Shown: positions 1 to 10,894 of the stretch, in pieces
How the letters are laid out: each line of letters begins with the position of its first letter
Numbering within the stretch: the first letter of the stretch is position 1
NCBI RefSeq assembly: GCF_000170895.1
Contig: NZ_ABCS01000090.1
Location: 1 to 38,696, forward strand
DNA length: 38,696 nucleotides
From: Plesiocystis pacifica SIR-1
GTDB lineage: Bacteria > Myxococcota_A > Polyangia > Nannocystales > Nannocystaceae
Direction of reading: 5' to 3'
The notes under the pieces: generated by a model
Databases searched by the model: none
What the model saw: the letters and a program-made list of their open reading frames with translations, nothing else
Told to the model about the DNA's origin: nothing
Translations under genes and position numbers: made by a program

Positions 1-1304
1 CCCAGGCCGCAGCGCAGGGCTCGGACGGCGGTGTAGACCGGGCGCGGGTTGCCGCCGCCGTCGGCCCAGGAGAAGGCGTCCCAGTTCGGGTCCATGAGCT
101 GGAAGGGGAGCACGGCGATGATCCCCGGGTCGGCCAGCCACACGTGCTCGTAGGCGTTGACGGTCCAGCCGGCGATCTGCTCGTGGCTGCCCCCGAGCTC
201 GGTGGTCCAGCCGGTCTCGGTCATGACCACGGGCAGGTCCGCGCCGATCGCCGCGCGCTCGTCCTGGTAGTAGACGAGGCCGGTGTGGGCCTGGCCGCCG
301 GGCCCGTCGTAGGGCACGAAGAAGCCCCAGCCCTTGCCCTCGGCCGGGTAGGCGTGGCTGGCCCAGGCGTCGAGCTTGGCGATCAGCCCGGGCTCGGCCG
401 CGAGCATGGCCTGGATGTACTCGATCGAGGTGATGCCGGGTTGGAAGCCCTCGCCGCCGCACTCGCAGCTGACCGTGCCGCCGGGGGCGAGGCCGCCGTT
501 GAGGACCCGGATCCGCGGATCGCCCAGGCCGTGGAGGGCGTCGGCGACGTCGGCCAGCATGTGGGCGTACTCGGCGGCCGCGGTCTCGTAGGGCAGCCAG
601 CCGTCGTTGCCGTCGCCGGGGTCGCAGGCCCACTCGTAGCAGAGGTTGGGCTCGTTGTGGACCTCGACGTAGAGCGGCCAGCCCTCGCGCGTGGGCAAGC
701 TGGCGACGGTGTCGGCGTAGGCCTGGGCGTAGGCGCCGTAGATCACGTGGGCGGCGTCGTCGGACTGGTTGCGAACCCGGCGATCGTCCCAGGGCGGCCC
801 CAGGCGCACGTAGGGCACCAGGTCGCGGTCGTAGCTCAACTGCACCGCGCTCTTCCACTCGGCGGGCGCGTCGTGCATGTCCTTGGTGATCCCCGCGAAG
901 GTCAGGCGCACGCCGCCGCGGGCCCCTGCCAGGTTCGCGGCCAGATCGAGCTGCTGCTGGTTGCCCGGGATCACCAGGCCGATGCCGAAGGGGTTGTCGT
1001 GCTCGAAGGCCTCGCCGCCGGTGGTCGTGCCGGTGTCTTCGGTGTCGGTGGACTCGTCGCTCTCGCCGCTGGAGGAGCCGGAGCCCTCGTCGCTGGAGGA
1101 GCCAGAGCCCTCGCCGCTGGAGGCGTCGGAGCCCTCGTCGCTGGAGGCGTCGGAGCCCTCGTCGTCGTCCTCACTCGAGCCCGCGCTCGTGTCGACGGTG
1201 GCGATGCCGTCGCCAAAGGTCTCGGCGTACCCGTCGTCGCCGCAGCCGCTCAGCAGCGCGCCCAGGATCACGATCACGGTCGAAGCGATGGTGCACCCCC
1301 GCAT
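1..1304 (-). CDS. Glycoside-hydrolase-like (clan A fold) lipoprotein, C-terminus cut by window edge
   Basis: The minus-strand frame is open from 1304 to the window edge, so the C-terminus is missing. The N-terminus is a short hydrophobic signal ending in the lipobox LLSGC, so an exported lipoprotein is expected. A low-complexity Ser/Asp/Glu/Gly linker of about 50 residues follows, then a globular region. Two motifs fit a clan-A TIM-barrel glycosidase (GH5/GH39-like): VEVHNEPN (codons around 645-667), whose Glu would be the acid/base, and VMTETGW (around 207-230), whose Glu would be the nucleophile. Substrate cannot be read from sequence. I chose ATG 1304 because it gives a normal 21-residue lipoprotein signal; an in-frame ATG at 1343 would add 13 residues. 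It lies 30-70 bases behind lpd on the same strand, so read-through is possible, though a short GC-rich dyad lies between them. Confidence 0.7.
   Translation of the reverse strand, partial: MRGCTIASTVIVILGALLSGCGDDGYAETFGDGIATVDTSAGSSEDDDEGSDASSDEGSDASSGEGSGSSSDEGSGSSSGESDESTDTEDTGTTTGGEAFEHDNPFGIGLVIPGNQQQLDLAANLAGARGGVRLTFAGITKDMHDAPAEWKSAVQLSYDRDLVPYVRLGPPWDDRRVRNQSDDAAHVIYGAYAQAYADTVASLPTREGWPLYVEVHNEPNLCYEWACDPGDGNDGWLPYETAAAEYAHMLADVADALHGLGDPRIRVLNGGLAPGGTVSCECGGEGFQPGITSIEYIQAMLAAEPGLIAKLDAWASHAYPAEGKGWGFFVPYDGPGGQAHTGLVYYQDERAAIGADLPVVMTETGWTTELGGSHEQIAGWTVNAYEHVWLADPGIIAVLPFQLMDPNWDAFSWADGGGNPRPVYTAVRALRCGL
1063..1158 (-). repeat. 24-bp minisatellite in the lipoprotein linker
   Basis: Four consecutive 24-bp units (1063-1086, 1087-1110, 1111-1134, 1135-1158) differ at a few positions. 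They encode an 8-residue Ser/Glu/Gly/Asp repeat in the spacer between the lipidated cysteine and the catalytic domain. Being a multiple of three, unit gain or loss would change linker length without shifting frame. Confidence 0.85.
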
Positions 1305-1372
1305 GGTGCGGAGGGTGTACCAGGAAACGTGCGCTTTGCGCATGACGCCCCGTGACAGGGCGCCCGTGAGGC

Positions 1373-2803
<1,431 letters not shown>

Positions 2804-2833
2804 TGCGGTGACTCTCTCGGGTAGCGGTGGGGC

Positions 2834-4051
2834 TCAGAGGTCGAGGAGCAGGCGGCGGGGGTCCTCGATGGCCTGCTTGATGTGGACCAGGAACTGCACG
2901 GCCTCGCGGCCGTCGACCAGGCGGTGGTCGTAGCTGAGCGCCAGGTACATGATCGGCCGGACCTCGACCTCGCCGTCGACCACCCAGGGGCGCTGCACGA
3001 TGTTGTGCAGGCCGAGGATGCCGGTCTGGGGCGGGTTGAGGATCGGCGTGGACAGCATCGAGCCGTAGATGCCGCCGTTGGAGATCGTGAAGGTGCCGCC
3101 GGTCAGGTCGCTGAGCGCGAGCTTGTTGGTCTTGGCCAGGCCGGCGAGGCGGCCGATCTCCTTTTCGATCTCGGCGAAGCCGAGGGTGTCGGCGTCGCGG
3201 ATCACCGGGACCACCAGGCCCTTGCCGCCGCCGACGGCCACGCCGACGTTGTAGTAGTTCTTGTAGACGATCTCCTCGCCGGAGATCTCGGCGTTGACGG
3301 CCGGGAAGGCCTGCAGGGCCGAGGTCGCCGCCTTCACGAAGAAGGACATGAAGCCGAGCTTGACCTCGTGGGCGTCGATGAACTCCTGCTTGAAGGCCTT
3401 GCGCATCTGCATGACCGCGGACATGTCGACCTCGTTGAAGGTCGTGAGCAGGGCGGCGGTCTGCTGGGCCTCGACGAGGCGCTGGGCGATGCGCTTGCGC
3501 AGCGGGGTCATCTTGACCCGGCGCTCGCGCTCGCCGGTGTTCTGCGGGGCTTTCTTGGTGGGGGCGGGGGCGGGGGCGGGGGCCTTGGCCGGCGCGGGCT
3601 TGGCCGCGCGCTGGACGTCCTCCTTGAGGATCCGTCCGCCGCGACCGGTGCCCTGGACGCCGGCCAGGTCGACGCCGGAGCGGGCGGCCTCCGCCCGGGC
3701 GGCGGGCATGGCCGCAGGTCCATCACTAGCAGTCGAGGCGGCCTCGGCCACGGCGGCGGCGTCGGCCGAAGCGGCGGCGTCGGCCGACGCGGCGGGGCTG
3801 GCCGTGGCGGTGGCCGACGCGTCGACCTCGAAGATCGGGTCGTCGACGTTGACGGTGTCGCCCTCGGCGGCGAGGTGCTTGGTCACCACGCCCGCGACGG
3901 GGGAGGGGACCTCGACGGTGATCTTGTCGGTCTCGAGCTCGACGACGGGCTCGTCGACGGCCACGGCTTCGCCGACGCGCTTGAGCCAGGTGGCCACGAT
4001 CGCTTCGGTGATCGACTCACCCAGGGCAGGGACTTTGACGGTGTTGGACAT
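2834..4051 (-). CDS. sucB: Dihydrolipoyl succinyltransferase, 2-oxoglutarate dehydrogenase E2
   Basis: A 405-residue E2 core protein that moves the succinyl group from lipoamide to CoA. Domains in order: one lipoyl domain (1-77) with the lipoylated Lys43 in ETDKITVEV; an Ala/Ser-rich mobile linker; a peripheral-subunit-binding domain (about 115-150, with GTGRGGRILKEDV); an Ala/Pro/Lys linker; and a CoA acyltransferase domain to the C-terminus with the catalytic DHRLVDG motif (His376, Asp380). The C-terminus LLLDL is typical of SucB. A single lipoyl domain and the place directly after sucA favour the succinyl- over the acetyl-transferase. It is 44 bases behind sucA and 30 bases before lpd, so one transcript is likely. 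Confidence 0.95.
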   Translation of the reverse strand: MSNTVKVPALGESITEAIVATWLKRVGEAVAVDEPVVELETDKITVEVPSPVAGVVTKHLAAEGDTVNVDDPIFEVDASATATASPAASADAAASADAAAVAEAASTASDGPAAMPAARAEAARSGVDLAGVQGTGRGGRILKEDVQRAAKPAPAKAPAPAPAPTKKAPQNTGERERRVKMTPLRKRIAQRLVEAQQTAALLTTFNEVDMSAVMQMRKAFKQEFIDAHEVKLGFMSFFVKAATSALQAFPAVNAEISGEEIVYKNYYNVGVAVGGGKGLVVPVIRDADTLGFAEIEKEIGRLAGLAKTNKLALSDLTGGTFTISNGGIYGSMLSTPILNPPQTGILGLHNIVQRPWVVDGEVEVRPIMYLALSYDHRLVDGREAVQFLVHIKQAIEDPRRLLLDL

Positions 4052-4095
4052 GGTGGGGTCGCTGAGAGAGGTGGGCGGGGTGGGGAGTCAGGGCA

Positions 4096-6879
4096 TCAAA
4101 GCGGCGCGTAGGCCTGCTCGACGAAGCGGGCGAGCTCCATCTTGTGGGCTTCGGAGGAGCCCGTCGCCGGGGACGCGCTCGAGACCCGGCCGGCGTAGGA
4201 CACGGAGTAGTCGGCGCCGAAGCGCTCGAGCAGGCGCGGGTAGATGAACAGCCACGCGCCCATGTTGCGGGGCTCCTCCTGGACCCAGCGGATCGCCTTG
4301 GCGTTGGGGTAGCGGGCGATCTGCTCGGCCAGGTCGTCGCCGGTGCGGGCGAAGGGGTAGAGCTGCTCGACGCGGAGCAGGGCGACGTCCTCGCGCTTGT
4401 GCTCCTCCCGAGCCGCGCGCAGGTCGTAGTGGACCTTGCCGGCGGACACGAGCACGAGCTCGACCTTGGCGGCCGCCTCTTTTGTCCCGGCGGTGACCTC
4501 GTCGCTGATCACCCGCTTGAAGCCGCCGCCCCCAGGCAAAAAGCGCTCGCGCGGCGAGAACGAGGGCCGAAAGCGCAGCAGGCTCTTGGGCGACATGAGG
4601 ATCAGCGGCTTGCGCCAGTTGCGGAGCACCTGGCGGCGCAGGGCGTGGAACAGCTGCACCGGCGTGGTCAGGTTGCACACCTGCATGTTGTCCTCGGCGC
4701 ACATCTGCAAGAAGCGCTCGAGCCGGGCCGAGGAGTGCTCCGGGCCCTGGCCCTCGTAGCCGTGGGGCAAGAGCATGACCAGGCCGCTGATGCGGTTCCA
4801 CTTGTCCTCGGACGAGGACACGAACTGGTCGATGATGACCTGGGCCGAGTTGGCGAAGTCGCCGAACTGGGCCTCCCACAGGGTCAGGCCCCCGGGCGTG
4901 GCCAGGGAGTAGCCGAACTCGAAGCCGAGCACGGAGAACTCCGACAGCGGGCTGTTGTAGATCGAGAACTGGCCCTGGCCGTGGTTGATGTGCTGGAGCG
5001 GGCACCACTTCTTGCCGGTGTTCGTGTCGGTGAACACGGCGTGGCGGTGGCTGAAGGTCCCGCGCTGGGCGTCCTGCCCGGACATGCGCACGGGCACGCC
5101 GGCGTCGACCAGCGAGGCGTAGGCCAGGAGCTCGGCCGTGGCCCAGTTGAAGGGCACCTCGCCGCGGATCATCTTTTGGCTCTCGCCGAGGAAGCGCTTG
5201 ATCTTGCGGTGGATCGCGAAGTCCTCGGGGTAGCGGGTCATCGCCATGCCCAGGCGCTCGACCTCGCTGTGTTCGAGGGTGGTGTCGACGTCGATCTGCG
5301 GGTTCTCGCGCCCGCCCTTGTAGCCCTTCCACGGCCCGTGCATGGGCTCGAAGGCGGCCTTGGGCGCGCCCTCCTTGGCCTCGGTCAGGGCCGCGTCGAA
5401 CTCGGCCGTGAAGGTGTCGGCGATGTCCTTGCAGGCGGCCTCGGTGATCGTCCCGCGCTCGACCAGCCGCTTTTGGTAGAGGCTGCGGACCGAGGGGCGG
5501 CCCTTGATCAGCCCGTACATCGTCGGCTGGGTGAAGGTCGGATCGTCGCCCTCGTTGTGGCCGAACTGGCGGTAGCAGACCAGGTCGATGATCACGTCCC
5601 GGTGGAAGCGCTCGCGCCAGGCCACGGCCAGGCGGGCGACGTAGGCCGCGGCCTCGGGGTCGTCGCCGTTGACGTGGAACACGGGCACGCCCAGGACGTG
5701 GGCGACGTCGGTGGCGTAGACCCCCGAGCGCGCGTCGGTCGGGTCGGTGGTGAAGCCGATCTGGTTGTTGATCACCACGCGGATGACCCCGCCGGCCTCG
5801 TAGCCCTCGAGCGCCGCCATGTTCAGGGTCTCGGACACCACGCCCTGGCCGCTGAAGGCCGCGTCGCCGTGCATGGTCACCGCCAAGCTGGCCGCGTGGC
5901 CGCGCTCGGGGTTCGCGTCCTGCTTGGCCCGCACCCGCCCCTGGATGACCGGCGTGATCGCCTCGAGGTGGCTGGGGTTGAAGGCCAGCGCGAGGTAGAT
6001 GTCCCTGTCCGTCGAGGTCTTGTGGTAGCGGTGGTAGCCCAGGTGGTACTTGACGTCGCCGGCCCCGATGTAGCTCTCGGCGTCGGTGTTGGAGAACTCC
6101 TCGAACACCTCCTTGGGCGCCTTGCCCAGGATGTTCATCAGCACGTTGAGGCGGCCGCGGTGGGCCATGCCGAAGATGACCTCGCCGATGTCGTGCTCCG
6201 CCGCGCCCTCGATCAGGCAGTCGAGCAGCGGGATCAGGCTCTCGGCGCCCGAGATCGAAAAGCGCTTGGCGCCGAGGAACTTCGAGTGCAGGAAGTGATC
6301 GACGGTGTCGACGTTGATCAGGCTGCTGAGCAGGCGGACCTGCTCGTCCTGGGGCGGCACGACCTCGTTTTGACAGCCCTCCATGCGCTGCTGCAGCCAC
6401 GCGCGCTGGGCCGGGTCGTAGAGGTGCCAGTACTCGACGCCGACGTGGCGGCAGTAGGTGTTGCGCAGGCGCTCGATGATCTCGCGCAGGCTCGCCTTGT
6501 GCGGGGTCAGCCCGGCGGTCCCGAACTCGCGGTCCATGTGCTGCTCGCCGAGGCCGTAGTGGGCCGGGTCGAGCTCCGTCGCGTCCGTGCTTCGCGGCCG
6601 GCCGAGGGGATCGATGTCGGCCCCGATGTGCCCGTGGAGCCGGTAAGCCTCGATGAGGTTGTCGACCTGGGTTTGGAGGGTGATCTCCTCGGCGCTGCTC
6701 CCCGGCTCGGCGCTGTGCAGCCGAGAGGACGACTCGCTCGAACTCGAGGCCGAGGCGCGGCCCTCTTCGAGCAGCGGGATCCACTGGGGATCGACAGAGT
6801 TGGGGTCGGCTTCGTAGGCCTCGTAGAGGGCTTCGAGGAAGGCGAGATTGTGTACGCTGAGCGCGGCTTCGGCGTCCAT
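4096..6879 (-). CDS. sucA: 2-Oxoglutarate dehydrogenase E1 component
   Basis: A 927-residue thiamine-diphosphate enzyme, close in length to the usual SucA, that decarboxylates 2-oxoglutarate and succinylates the lipoyl arm of E2. The N-terminal segment (about 9-45, HNLAFLEALYEAYE) matches the E1 region that docks to the complex. It is followed by a Ser/Glu-rich spacer, then the ThDP domain with GMAHRGRLNVL (His240), HGDAAFSGQG (337-346) and NNQIGFTTDP (371-380), then the transketolase-type pyrimidine-binding and C-terminal domains (ending RFVEQAYAPL). ATG at 6879 is well placed: the docking segment starts within ten residues. It is the first gene of the operon, so the promoter should lie in 6880-7068, which also holds a 7-bp GC hairpin (6984-7003). 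No Shine-Dalgarno sequence is obvious. Confidence 0.96.
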   Translation of the reverse strand: MDAEAALSVHNLAFLEALYEAYEADPNSVDPQWIPLLEEGRASASSSSESSSRLHSAEPGSSAEEITLQTQVDNLIEAYRLHGHIGADIDPLGRPRSTDATELDPAHYGLGEQHMDREFGTAGLTPHKASLREIIERLRNTYCRHVGVEYWHLYDPAQRAWLQQRMEGCQNEVVPPQDEQVRLLSSLINVDTVDHFLHSKFLGAKRFSISGAESLIPLLDCLIEGAAEHDIGEVIFGMAHRGRLNVLMNILGKAPKEVFEEFSNTDAESYIGAGDVKYHLGYHRYHKTSTDRDIYLALAFNPSHLEAITPVIQGRVRAKQDANPERGHAASLAVTMHGDAAFSGQGVVSETLNMAALEGYEAGGVIRVVINNQIGFTTDPTDARSGVYATDVAHVLGVPVFHVNGDDPEAAAYVARLAVAWRERFHRDVIIDLVCYRQFGHNEGDDPTFTQPTMYGLIKGRPSVRSLYQKRLVERGTITEAACKDIADTFTAEFDAALTEAKEGAPKAAFEPMHGPWKGYKGGRENPQIDVDTTLEHSEVERLGMAMTRYPEDFAIHRKIKRFLGESQKMIRGEVPFNWATAELLAYASLVDAGVPVRMSGQDAQRGTFSHRHAVFTDTNTGKKWCPLQHINHGQGQFSIYNSPLSEFSVLGFEFGYSLATPGGLTLWEAQFGDFANSAQVIIDQFVSSSEDKWNRISGLVMLLPHGYEGQGPEHSSARLERFLQMCAEDNMQVCNLTTPVQLFHALRRQVLRNWRKPLILMSPKSLLRFRPSFSPRERFLPGGGGFKRVISDEVTAGTKEAAAKVELVLVSAGKVHYDLRAAREEHKREDVALLRVEQLYPFARTGDDLAEQIARYPNAKAIRWVQEEPRNMGAWLFIYPRLLERFGADYSVSYAGRVSSASPATGSSEAHKMELARFVEQAYAPL

Positions 6880-7068
6880 GCTTGGGCGGGAGTGTACAGC
6901 TTCGGCGTGAGCCCAGCCACGGTTCTGCTCCGGATCCTGGCCTTCTTTCGGCCCCGATCTCGCCGGATGTCTGGGTTGCCAGCCCCGTCCTTTCGTGGAC
7001 GGGTCACGTAGGGAGCTGAAAATGGTTCGCGGTGTGTCGCCCGCGCGCTGCCGTCCCGGGCGCGGGGC

Positions 7069-8277
7069 TCAGGGCGAATCGAGGCGAAACAGCGCGGAGT
7101 CCACGGCCGGGAAGGGCTTCCCGGGCCGGGCCAGGGCGTAGCCTTGGAGCAGCTGCGCGCCCATCTGCGTGACGACGCGGAGCTCCTCGGCGGTCTCGAC
7201 CCCCTCGAGCACCACGAGGTTGCCGAGGCTCTGGGACAGCTCGAGCATGGCGGCGATCACTCGACGCCGGCGCTCGTCCGTGGCCACGCCGCGCACGAGC
7301 GCGCCATCGAGCTTGACGACCTCGGGCGAGAGCTGGACGTAGGCGTGTAGGCCCGAGTAGCCGGCGCCGAGATCGTCGATGGCCAGGCGGTAGCCCAGGT
7401 CGCGCAGGCGCTTGGCCTGGTTCTGGATCTGCGTGGGGTCGACGCGGGCGCGCTCGGTGATCTCGAGGACCACGCGGGTCGAGAGGGCCGTCAGCGGCGC
7501 CTTGGGGTCGTAGAGCTGGGGGTCGTCGAGGTCCGCCGGGTGGAGGTTGACGAACACGAGCTGGTCCTCGCCGAGCTCCGCGACGGACTCGGCGATGCGC
7601 CCGCGGATCGTCCGCCCGAGCTCGTGCACGCGATCGAGGCGCTCGACGGCGTCGAGCAGGGCGAGGGGGCTGCGCAGCTCGCCGTCGTCGCAGCGCATCA
7701 GGGCCTCGAAGCCGAACACGCGGGTGTTGGGCCAGTCGACCACGGGCTGGAAGGCCATCCACAGCGAGTTGATCGCGCGGCTGTAGCTGGCCTCGAGCCC
7801 GGCCCGATCGGCGGCCAGGGAGGCGCGGTCGTGGCCGAGCAGGCGCAGGCCGTCGCGCTCGAGGCGAGCGAGGCGGTGCATCTTCTCGGCCTCGGCGACC
7901 TGCTCGATGATCTCCTGTACGCGGAAGGGCTTGACCACGTACTTCATGGCCCCGAGCTCGACGGCCTTGGCCGCGGACTCGTAGTCCGGGTTGCCGGTCA
8001 TCAAGATCACCGGGACATCCAGATCCTTGGCCCGGACCAGGCGCAGGAGCTCGATCCCGTCGAGATCGGGCATGCCGATGTCGGTCAGGATCACGTCGAA
8101 GTTGGTCTCGCTCAGGGCCCGCTCGGCCGCCTTCCCGTCGTGCACGACGACGGCCTCGAAGCCGGCGAAGTCGAGGGCGCGCTCGAGGGTCTTGCGCAGC
8201 TGCGGTTCGTCGTCGGCGACGAGGACCCGTGGCCGCGAGGTCGGGCTGGGGGGCGAGCCCGTGGCAGGCGGAGCCAT
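7069..8277 (-). CDS. Response regulator with EAL (c-di-GMP phosphodiesterase) output
   Basis: A 402-residue protein with an N-terminal receiver domain (about 17-130: acidic pair Asp22/Asp23, phosphoacceptor Asp66 in LTDIGMP, Lys116 in VVKPF) joined by a short helical linker to an EAL domain (about 165-395). The metal and catalytic signature residues look intact: Glu191 in the EAL motif, Asn244 in VNLHP, Glu272 in LEITE, Asp301/Asp302 in DDLGAG, Lys322 in KLD and Glu358 in LEGVET. This predicts an active enzyme hydrolysing c-di-GMP to pGpG under phosphorylation control. No histidine kinase is encoded nearby, so the input is unknown. It diverges from the aminotransferase across a 144-base gap (8278-8421) that should hold both promoters. 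Confidence 0.92.
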   Translation of the reverse strand: MAPPATGSPPSPTSRPRVLVADDEPQLRKTLERALDFAGFEAVVVHDGKAAERALSETNFDVILTDIGMPDLDGIELLRLVRAKDLDVPVILMTGNPDYESAAKAVELGAMKYVVKPFRVQEIIEQVAEAEKMHRLARLERDGLRLLGHDRASLAADRAGLEASYSRAINSLWMAFQPVVDWPNTRVFGFEALMRCDDGELRSPLALLDAVERLDRVHELGRTIRGRIAESVAELGEDQLVFVNLHPADLDDPQLYDPKAPLTALSTRVVLEITERARVDPTQIQNQAKRLRDLGYRLAIDDLGAGYSGLHAYVQLSPEVVKLDGALVRGVATDERRRRVIAAMLELSQSLGNLVVLEGVETAEELRVVTQMGAQLLQGYALARPGKPFPAVDSALFRLDSP

Positions 8278-8421
8278 GGGGGCATCCTACACGCGGTCGA
8301 AGCAGCTGTGCGACGATTCGGTCGAGCCCTGCGCGCGAATGGGGGTGGAGCTCACACCCGGATCGGGTGCGCGCCTCGGCGCAGGTCCAGAGCGGGCCTT
8401 TGCGTCTGTTAGGGTCGGTCC

Positions 8422-9690
8422 GTGACGGAACGCGAGCGCAACGCACTCTCGACGCGAGTCGCCGACTGCATCCTGGGCTCCAAGGAGTCGTGGATCCGCC
8501 GGATGTTCGAGCTGGGCCGGCAGATGCGGGCCGACGGCGGCGGGCCGGTCTGGGACCTGTCCCTGGGTAACCCCAGCCTCGAGCCCCCCGAGCTGTGGCG
8601 CGAGGCCGTCATCGAGGCCCTGCGCGATGAGCCCCCGGGCATGCACCGTTACATGACCAACGCCGGCTTCCCGGAGGTGCGGGCCTTCATCGCCGCCCGT
8701 GAGGCTGCGCGCTTTGACCTCCCGGGCCTCGAGGGGGACGACGTGACCATGACCGTGGGCGCGGCCGGGGCCGTCAACGTGATGTTGCGCTGCGTCGCCG
8801 ATCGGGGCGATCGGGTCATCGTGCCCGCGCCCTACTTCGCCGAGTACGACCACTACGCCGACAATCACGGCGCGACCTTGGTGCCCGTCCCGACGGGCAG
8901 GGAGTTCAGCCTCGACCTCGACGCCATGGACGCGGCCCTGCGCGCCGACCCGGAGCGCGCCCGCGTCCTGATCCTCAACTCGCCCAACAACCCGACCGGC
9001 GCGATCTACTCGGCGGCCGAGCTCGACGGCCTCACCAAGCTGCTCGAGGCCCACCGCGAGCGCTCTGGCCGGATCCTGTGGGTGGTCGAGGACTCCCCCT
9101 ACCGCGACGTGCTCCACGACCCCGAGGCCGATCCGCGCGTCGAGGTCCCTTCCATGATGGGGCGCTGGCCCAACACCGTGCTGCTGACCAGCCACAGCAA
9201 GGACCTGGGCCTGGCCGGCGAGCGCATCGGCTACATGGTGATCTCCCCCGAGGCCGAGGGCCGCGCGCTCTTGCGCCGGGCCGCGAGCTTCGCCAACCGC
9301 ACCCTCGGCTTCGTCAACGCCCCCGCGCTCATGCAGCGGGTCTTGCCCAAGGTCCTCGGGGCCCCGGGCGGCCGCGTCGACGTCCAGGTCTACGCCCAAA
9401 ACTCGCGCAAGATGGCCGATGGACTACGCGGGCTCGGCTTCGAGCTGCCCGAGCCGCGGGCGGGTTTCTTCCTGTTCCCGGCGCTCCCCGAGCCCCTGCG
9501 CCGCCCGGCCGACGCCAGCGCCGACACCCCCACGGGCGACATCACCCTGACCGAGCGCTTGCGCGAACAACGGACCGTCGTCGTCCCCGGGACGGCCTTC
9601 GGCGTGCCCGAGTTCCTGCGCTTGTCCATGTGTGTCGACCCGGAGGCCGTCGATGGGGCTCTTTCTGCATTTCGCGCCGTTTGCGCATAG
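8422..9690 (+). CDS. Class I/II PLP-dependent aminotransferase
   Basis: A 422-residue fold-type I aminotransferase. Recognisable elements are the substrate-loop GNPSLEPP (about 49-56), the cofactor-contacting NSPNNPTG (186-193, Asn190), EDSPY (Asp224, Tyr227), the Schiff-base lysine Lys260 in SHSKDLGLAGERIGY, and the C-terminal segment around EFLRLS whose Arg normally binds the substrate carboxylate. The subfamily resembles aspartate/aromatic aminotransferases, but specificity cannot be decided. The start is GTG at 8422, which gives the expected N-terminal helix; the upstream sequence is only weakly purine-rich. The coiled-coil gene follows after 36 bases, close enough for co-transcription, although no functional link is apparent. 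Confidence 0.9.
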   Translation: MTERERNALSTRVADCILGSKESWIRRMFELGRQMRADGGGPVWDLSLGNPSLEPPELWREAVIEALRDEPPGMHRYMTNAGFPEVRAFIAAREAARFDLPGLEGDDVTMTVGAAGAVNVMLRCVADRGDRVIVPAPYFAEYDHYADNHGATLVPVPTGREFSLDLDAMDAALRADPERARVLILNSPNNPTGAIYSAAELDGLTKLLEAHRERSGRILWVVEDSPYRDVLHDPEADPRVEVPSMMGRWPNTVLLTSHSKDLGLAGERIGYMVISPEAEGRALLRRAASFANRTLGFVNAPALMQRVLPKVLGAPGGRVDVQVYAQNSRKMADGLRGLGFELPEPRAGFFLFPALPEPLRRPADASADTPTGDITLTERLREQRTVVVPGTAFGVPEFLRLSMCVDPEAVDGALSAFRAVCA

Positions 9691-9726
9691 CGCTCGCTGC
9701 TCTCCCGTGGCACCCTTCGGCTCGCC

Positions 9727-10785
9727 ATGAGCGCCGGCTCCAAGAATCTCAGCGATATCCTGAACCGAGAGGTGTCCTACAGCGGTGAGGGCATCTCGGT
9801 CCGCTCCCTCGAAGACAGCATCTCGAAAGAGCGGGACGTCCAGGACTCGAAGGTCGGCGAGCTCAAGAGCCTGCGCGATCGCAACGTCCAGATCCAGGGG
9901 GCGATGGCCGACGAGCTCAAGAAGCTCCGCAAGTTCAGCGACTACCTCGACGGTACGGCGGTCAAGGGCGGGTTTTGGGCTGGCTTCAAAGAGGTCCTCA
10001 GCTACATCCCCGGCCTCAAGTCCATCTCCATCTCCCAGCGCTCCATCGAGGAGCTGCTCACGCAGCAGTACCAGGTCTCCGCCAAGCGCGTGAAGGAGGC
10101 CGCCGCGTACACCGACGTGCTCAAGCAGTCCGAGCAGGAGCTCTACACCGAGATCAAGCGCATCAACACCAAGATCGTCGAGGCCGCCGAGAACGAAAAG
10201 CGCGCCCTCGACTACGTCCTCGAGCTGCGCGAGCTCCAAGACGAGCTCGACGCCGAGCTCCAGACCGTCGAGGCCGGCAGCGTCGAGGCCCGCAAGATCG
10301 AGTCCCAAAAGGACGAGATCATGGGCCTGCTCTCCACCCACTCGAGCAACGTCCAGCTCTACGGCGCCGCCGAGGAGCGCTACGCGAGCCTCAAAGAGAA
10401 CACCCGCAAGCTCGCCGAGACCATCCGCAACCTCGGCCAGGACATCCAGCAGTACACCACCGCCGCGAGCATCAAGCTCGACATGGCCTCCGCGCAGATC
10501 CAGGCCATCGGCCGGGCCGCCGACGCCTCCGTGGTCATGCTGGAGATGAAGAAGTCCCTCGACGTCATGACCGAGTCCATGAACGTCACCACCCAGTTCG
10601 TCAGCGACACCCAGGTCTTCTTCCGCCAGAACCTCGACCGCCTCGTCGACGAGCTCGAGACCTTCGACGAGAGCACCACGCAGATGCTCGACGAGAACCT
10701 GGCGAAGTCCAAGGAGATCGAGGAGCGGCGGATCGAGGCGGCGATCGAGAAGGCGATGAAGGCCCGCGAGAAGCAAGAGGTCTGA
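9727..10785 (+). CDS. Coiled-coil protein of unknown function
   Basis: A 352-residue cytoplasmic-looking protein with no signal peptide or transmembrane segment. Almost the whole length is charged heptad-rich helix (about 25-75, 115-245 and 265-350). The coil is broken near residues 78-110 by a hydrophobic, Gly/Pro-containing segment (GGFWAGFKEVLSYIPGLKS) that may be a hinge or membrane-contacting element. The C-terminus ends in a basic/acidic helix (AMKAREKQEV). I do not recognise the family; it does not show the conserved boxes of TelA-type proteins, which are also long coiled coils. GC3 is typical of the region, so it is a resident gene. It is the last gene before the repeat-filled non-coding stretch. 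Confidence 0.82.
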   Translation: MSAGSKNLSDILNREVSYSGEGISVRSLEDSISKERDVQDSKVGELKSLRDRNVQIQGAMADELKKLRKFSDYLDGTAVKGGFWAGFKEVLSYIPGLKSISISQRSIEELLTQQYQVSAKRVKEAAAYTDVLKQSEQELYTEIKRINTKIVEAAENEKRALDYVLELRELQDELDAELQTVEAGSVEARKIESQKDEIMGLLSTHSSNVQLYGAAEERYASLKENTRKLAETIRNLGQDIQQYTTAASIKLDMASAQIQAIGRAADASVVMLEMKKSLDVMTESMNVTTQFVSDTQVFFRQNLDRLVDELETFDESTTQMLDENLAKSKEIEERRIEAAIEKAMKAREKQEV

Positions 10786-10894
10786 GCTCTGTTTTGCCCC
10801 CACAGCCGCCTGGGACCGGGGGCGCTTCGTCGCTGTCCGCTCCTCCGCTTTGGCTTGGTGGGCAATGGGGTTCGTGCCATTGAGAGGGCATGTG

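Noticed and set aside
6984..7003. Hairpin CCCGTCC/GGACGGG as an intrinsic terminator of the receiver-EAL gene
   Set aside because: The stem is short (7 bp) and no T-run follows on either strand.
4144..7011. A 955-codon open frame on the plus strand across sucA
   Set aside because: It is antisense to sucA, rich in Val/Gly/Ala/His/Leu in the pattern made by GC-rich codons read backwards, and sucA has unmistakable motifs along its whole length.
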